Below are positions 61,845-64,000 of a DNA stretch of 64,000 bases, one piece after another. The notes beneath the pieces were generated by a model that saw only the letters and a list, made by a program, of their open reading frames with translations, was not told the origin of the DNA and did not search any database. Location of the stretch: the NCBI RefSeq assembly GCF_005144585.1, contig NZ_SSMQ01000026.1:62001-126000 (forward strand), in the 5' to 3' direction. This DNA comes from Polyangium fumosum. GTDB taxonomy: Bacteria > Myxococcota_A > Polyangia > Polyangiales > Polyangiaceae. Each line of letters opens with the position of its first letter. The first letter of the stretch is position 1. Made by a program: the position numbers and the translations under genes.

Positions 61845-64000
61845 TCAGCAGGGCTCGTTCGAGCTGCGACGCGCGCGACGGAAGAGACCGCCGAGGCCGA
61901 GCGCGAGCGCCACCACGAGGGCGGACGCGTCCGGCGTTCGGCCTGAAGCGCCGCATCCGCCGAATGTGGTGGGGCCGGACGGAGGAGCCCCGGCATTCGG
62001 ATCCGCAGGCAGGATCACGGGCGGATCGACGTGCGTCACGTGGCCTTCGTCATCCACGGACGCATTCACCGAGGCCACCGCCGGGTTGCCCGCGGAGTCG
62101 AGGACGGAGATACGCACCACGACATTCTTGCCGAAGAGCGAGGCCGGCGGCGTGACGGAGAGCTCGGCCTTGCCCGCGGGGCCAACGAGGAGGCCTTCCC
62201 CGGCGACGAGCGCCTCGTCCTCGGCCGCGCCCGCCTCGTGCATCCGGACGAGCCAATGGTCGAGCGCGAGGTCGTCCGTCGCCTCGAAGGCGACGTGCAC
62301 GGCCGTGCTCTCGGCCTTCGCGTCGGCGTCGAGCGTCGGGGGCGTGCCGTCCGCGATGACGACGGGCCTCGAAAAGACCTCGGGGCTCACGCCGTTCGGG
62401 CCGATCGCGCGAACGGCCACGCGGTACGGGCGCGCGGCGAGCATGCCCGTGAGGTCGATCGACACCGAGGTCCCCGAGCTGGACTTGTGGGCCGGCGACC
62501 AGAGGGGCTGCTCGTCCGGACCCACGAGCGCATAGGTGTAGCTCTTCGCCTCGGCGACCGGCGCGAACGCGACCTTCACCGCCTCGCCAAGCTTGACGAC
62601 GTGGGGCGCCTCGGACGGTCCGTCGTCTGTCTCGCCAAACGCGATCCAGCTCGGCGAGAGGCAGCCGGGGACGTCGATGTGGTGGATGTAGCCGTCCGCG
62701 ACGCCCACGAGGATCTCGTCCGCGCCGTCGCCGTCGGTGTCGCCCACGACGGGCTCCGCGACCGAGCCGCCGAGGAACTTCGACCAGCGGAGATCGAGCG
62801 TGCAGGCGTCGAGGGCATAGAGGTGTCCGTCCGTCGAGCCCGCGAGAATGGCGGGGCCGCCCGGGCCGAGCGAGGCGACGGAGGTCGCGTTCGAGAGGAC
62901 GCCGGGGCGCTTTCCCGCGGCGATCGCGGCGTCCACGGTGGGGTAGACGCTCCCGCCGGCGAGCGCGCGGGCGCCGAGGAGCGCGCCGGTCGCGCCGTCG
63001 AAGGCGCGCAGCGTGGGCGAGAGGACGGCCGGGGTCACGAAGCGCGCCGCATTGCCGCAGACGACGCGCGCGCCTGCCATGCCATTGACCTGCTCGGAGC
63101 TCTCCGATTGCCACGCGGTGCCGAGGTCCGCCTGGAGCAGCCGCGGCGAGGACGCGCCCGCCTGGAGCAAGAGCTCGGGCCCGGGCCCGCCCTGGAACGA
63201 GGCGAGCATGGGGAGCGAATACCACATGGAATTGCCGGGCGTCGTCTTGACGAGGCCCGTGGCGGCGTCGCGCGCGTTCAGGCCGTCGTTCATCGAATAC
63301 CACGCGTCCGTGCCGTCGCCGTCGAGGTCACCGACGCTCGAGCCGAAGAAGCCGCCGAAGGGCAAGGGTGCGCCCTGCCAAACGAGGGTCTTGGAGGCGA
63401 AATCGACCGCGGACTGGACGATCTGCACGCCCTCGATGCGCCAGTCGATGCCGACGCGCGGCGCGCTCGCGCCCTGCACGCGGAGCGGCAAAGGCGTGCC
63501 GTGCGGCGCGCCGGGGCCGAGGTCGACGGCGCCGAGGGAGGCGCCATTCTGCGAGCGGCGCGCCACGAGGGCGCTGCCTTCCACGCCGACGACGGCCATG
63601 CCGAGCGTGTCGAGGTCCACGATGCTCGCCGCTTGCATGCCGGGCTGGATGAAGCGCGGCAGCGGCGGGACGATGAGCGAGGCGGCGCGCGCATCGCCGA
63701 CGTAGAGGCCGAGCGGCGAGCCTGGCAGGACCACGAACGGCCCGAGGTCGTCGCTCCCGACGAGCGGCCCGCCCACGGCGCCCGAGCTCGGCTGCATGCC
63801 GCCGCCGACGAGCGAGCCTGTCGCCTGCCCGCCCCAAACCACGATGCCGTTCGTCCCTTGCAACGTTTGTCCGAGCACCACGATCGTGCCCGCGGTCGTG
63901 CCGACGGCGACCTGCGGATAAGGGCGCGTGGAGAAATCGGCGCCGAAGACGCCCGTGACGTCGCCGATGAGCGGCGTATGCTCGCCGATCTTCTTCGGGC
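61845..64000 (-). CDS. Large secreted beta-propeller-type protein with MYXO-CTERM tail, 5' truncated
   Basis: At least 718 residues remain; the N-terminus lies beyond the right edge. The visible part has repeated blade-like motifs around DGDGTDAWYS and DTDGDGADEILVGVADGYIHH, resembling FG-GAP/VCBS or PQQ-like propellers. A fibronectin-like beta domain follows (AVRAIGPNGVSPEVFSRPVVIADG). It ends in a MYXO-CTERM-type sorting sequence: GGCGASGR, a hydrophobic helix (ALVVALALGLGGLF), then RRARR. Such tails direct surface anchoring in myxobacteria. The function of the extracellular part is unknown. Confidence 0.87.
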   Translation of the reverse strand, partial: PKKIGEHTPLIGDVTGVFGADFSTRPYPQVAVGTTAGTIVVLGQTLQGTNGIVVWGGQATGSLVGGGMQPSSGAVGGPLVGSDDLGPFVVLPGSPLGLYVGDARAASLIVPPLPRFIQPGMQAASIVDLDTLGMAVVGVEGSALVARRSQNGASLGAVDLGPGAPHGTPLPLRVQGASAPRVGIDWRIEGVQIVQSAVDFASKTLVWQGAPLPFGGFFGSSVGDLDGDGTDAWYSMNDGLNARDAATGLVKTTPGNSMWYSLPMLASFQGGPGPELLLQAGASSPRLLQADLGTAWQSESSEQVNGMAGARVVCGNAARFVTPAVLSPTLRAFDGATGALLGARALAGGSVYPTVDAAIAAGKRPGVLSNATSVASLGPGGPAILAGSTDGHLYALDACTLDLRWSKFLGGSVAEPVVGDTDGDGADEILVGVADGYIHHIDVPGCLSPSWIAFGETDDGPSEAPHVVKLGEAVKVAFAPVAEAKSYTYALVGPDEQPLWSPAHKSSSGTSVSIDLTGMLAARPYRVAVRAIGPNGVSPEVFSRPVVIADGTPPTLDADAKAESTAVHVAFEATDDLALDHWLVRMHEAGAAEDEALVAGEGLLVGPAGKAELSVTPPASLFGKNVVVRISVLDSAGNPAVASVNASVDDEGHVTHVDPPVILPADPNAGAPPSGPTTFGGCGASGRTPDASALVVALALGLGGLFRRARRSSNEPC

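Overview
The window is about 64 kb of very GC-rich bacterial DNA. Dense coding, a MYXO-CTERM-type sorting tail on the last protein, Cys-rich Gly/Ser-linker lipoproteins, FHA and PP2C signalling genes and many sensor/phosphatase genes point to a myxobacterium, most likely Polyangiales (Sorangium/Polyangium/Minicystis type). This placement is inferred from gene content, with no database search. No rRNA, tRNA, CRISPR array or insertion sequence was seen. One structural RNA (RNase P) and one TPP riboswitch are clear.

Layout. 1-4.9 kb: an unknown gene, a flavin monooxygenase and a cytochrome P450 on the minus strand, divergent from a TetR regulator; this looks like a small oxidative tailoring cluster. 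4.9-7.0 kb: thiC with its riboswitch. 7-12.3 kb: exported or lipid-anchored proteins, including a lysyl-oxidase-like copper enzyme, a glycerophosphodiesterase, and a 21-bp hairpin repeat array. 12.3-14.8 kb: a CheY-like/CheA-like pair. 14.8-21 kb: a plus-strand run of outer-membrane porin, cupredoxin, pentaheme cytochrome c, and a complete RsbU/RsbW/STAS partner-switch module. 21-29.2 kb: a minus-strand run of zinc-ribbon/FHA protein, PP2C phosphatase, two trypsin-like proteins (one with its nucleophile replaced) and two peptide-type ABC permeases. 29.2-35.4 kb: mixed housekeeping genes and lipoproteins (threonine aldolase, TPR lipoprotein, c-type cytochrome-like lipoprotein).

35.4-43.3 kb: hybrid histidine kinase, rnpB, a decayed gene, and metH preceded by an ArsR-methyltransferase regulator of the SahR type. 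43.3-46.3 kb: tiny ORFs, an RpoH-type sigma factor, an A-type Fe-S carrier, and a frameshifted corrinoid protein. 46.4-51 kb: an HD/Hsp90-like ATPase gene followed by a 23-bp inverted repeat and a frameshifted AAA ATPase, then a 43-bp repeat tract. This is the best candidate for an undescribed conflict or defence-type module. 51-54.6 kb: a BmpA-type nucleoside ABC importer without its binding protein. 54.7-60.8 kb: a membrane-fused spermidine-synthase-like protein, an OmpA-type lipoprotein, LarE, a metallo-beta-lactamase-fold hydrolase and a Spy-like protein. 60.9-64 kb: a GH16-like secreted protein and a large MYXO-CTERM beta-propeller-type protein that runs off the edge.

Three of the broken genes can be explained by one-base changes in short homopolymers (45639-45642, 50371-50372, about 43537-43540). 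Assembly error therefore has to be separated from real gene decay. A fourth (37839-38361) has a 7-bp tandem duplication plus an internal stop and looks genuinely decayed.
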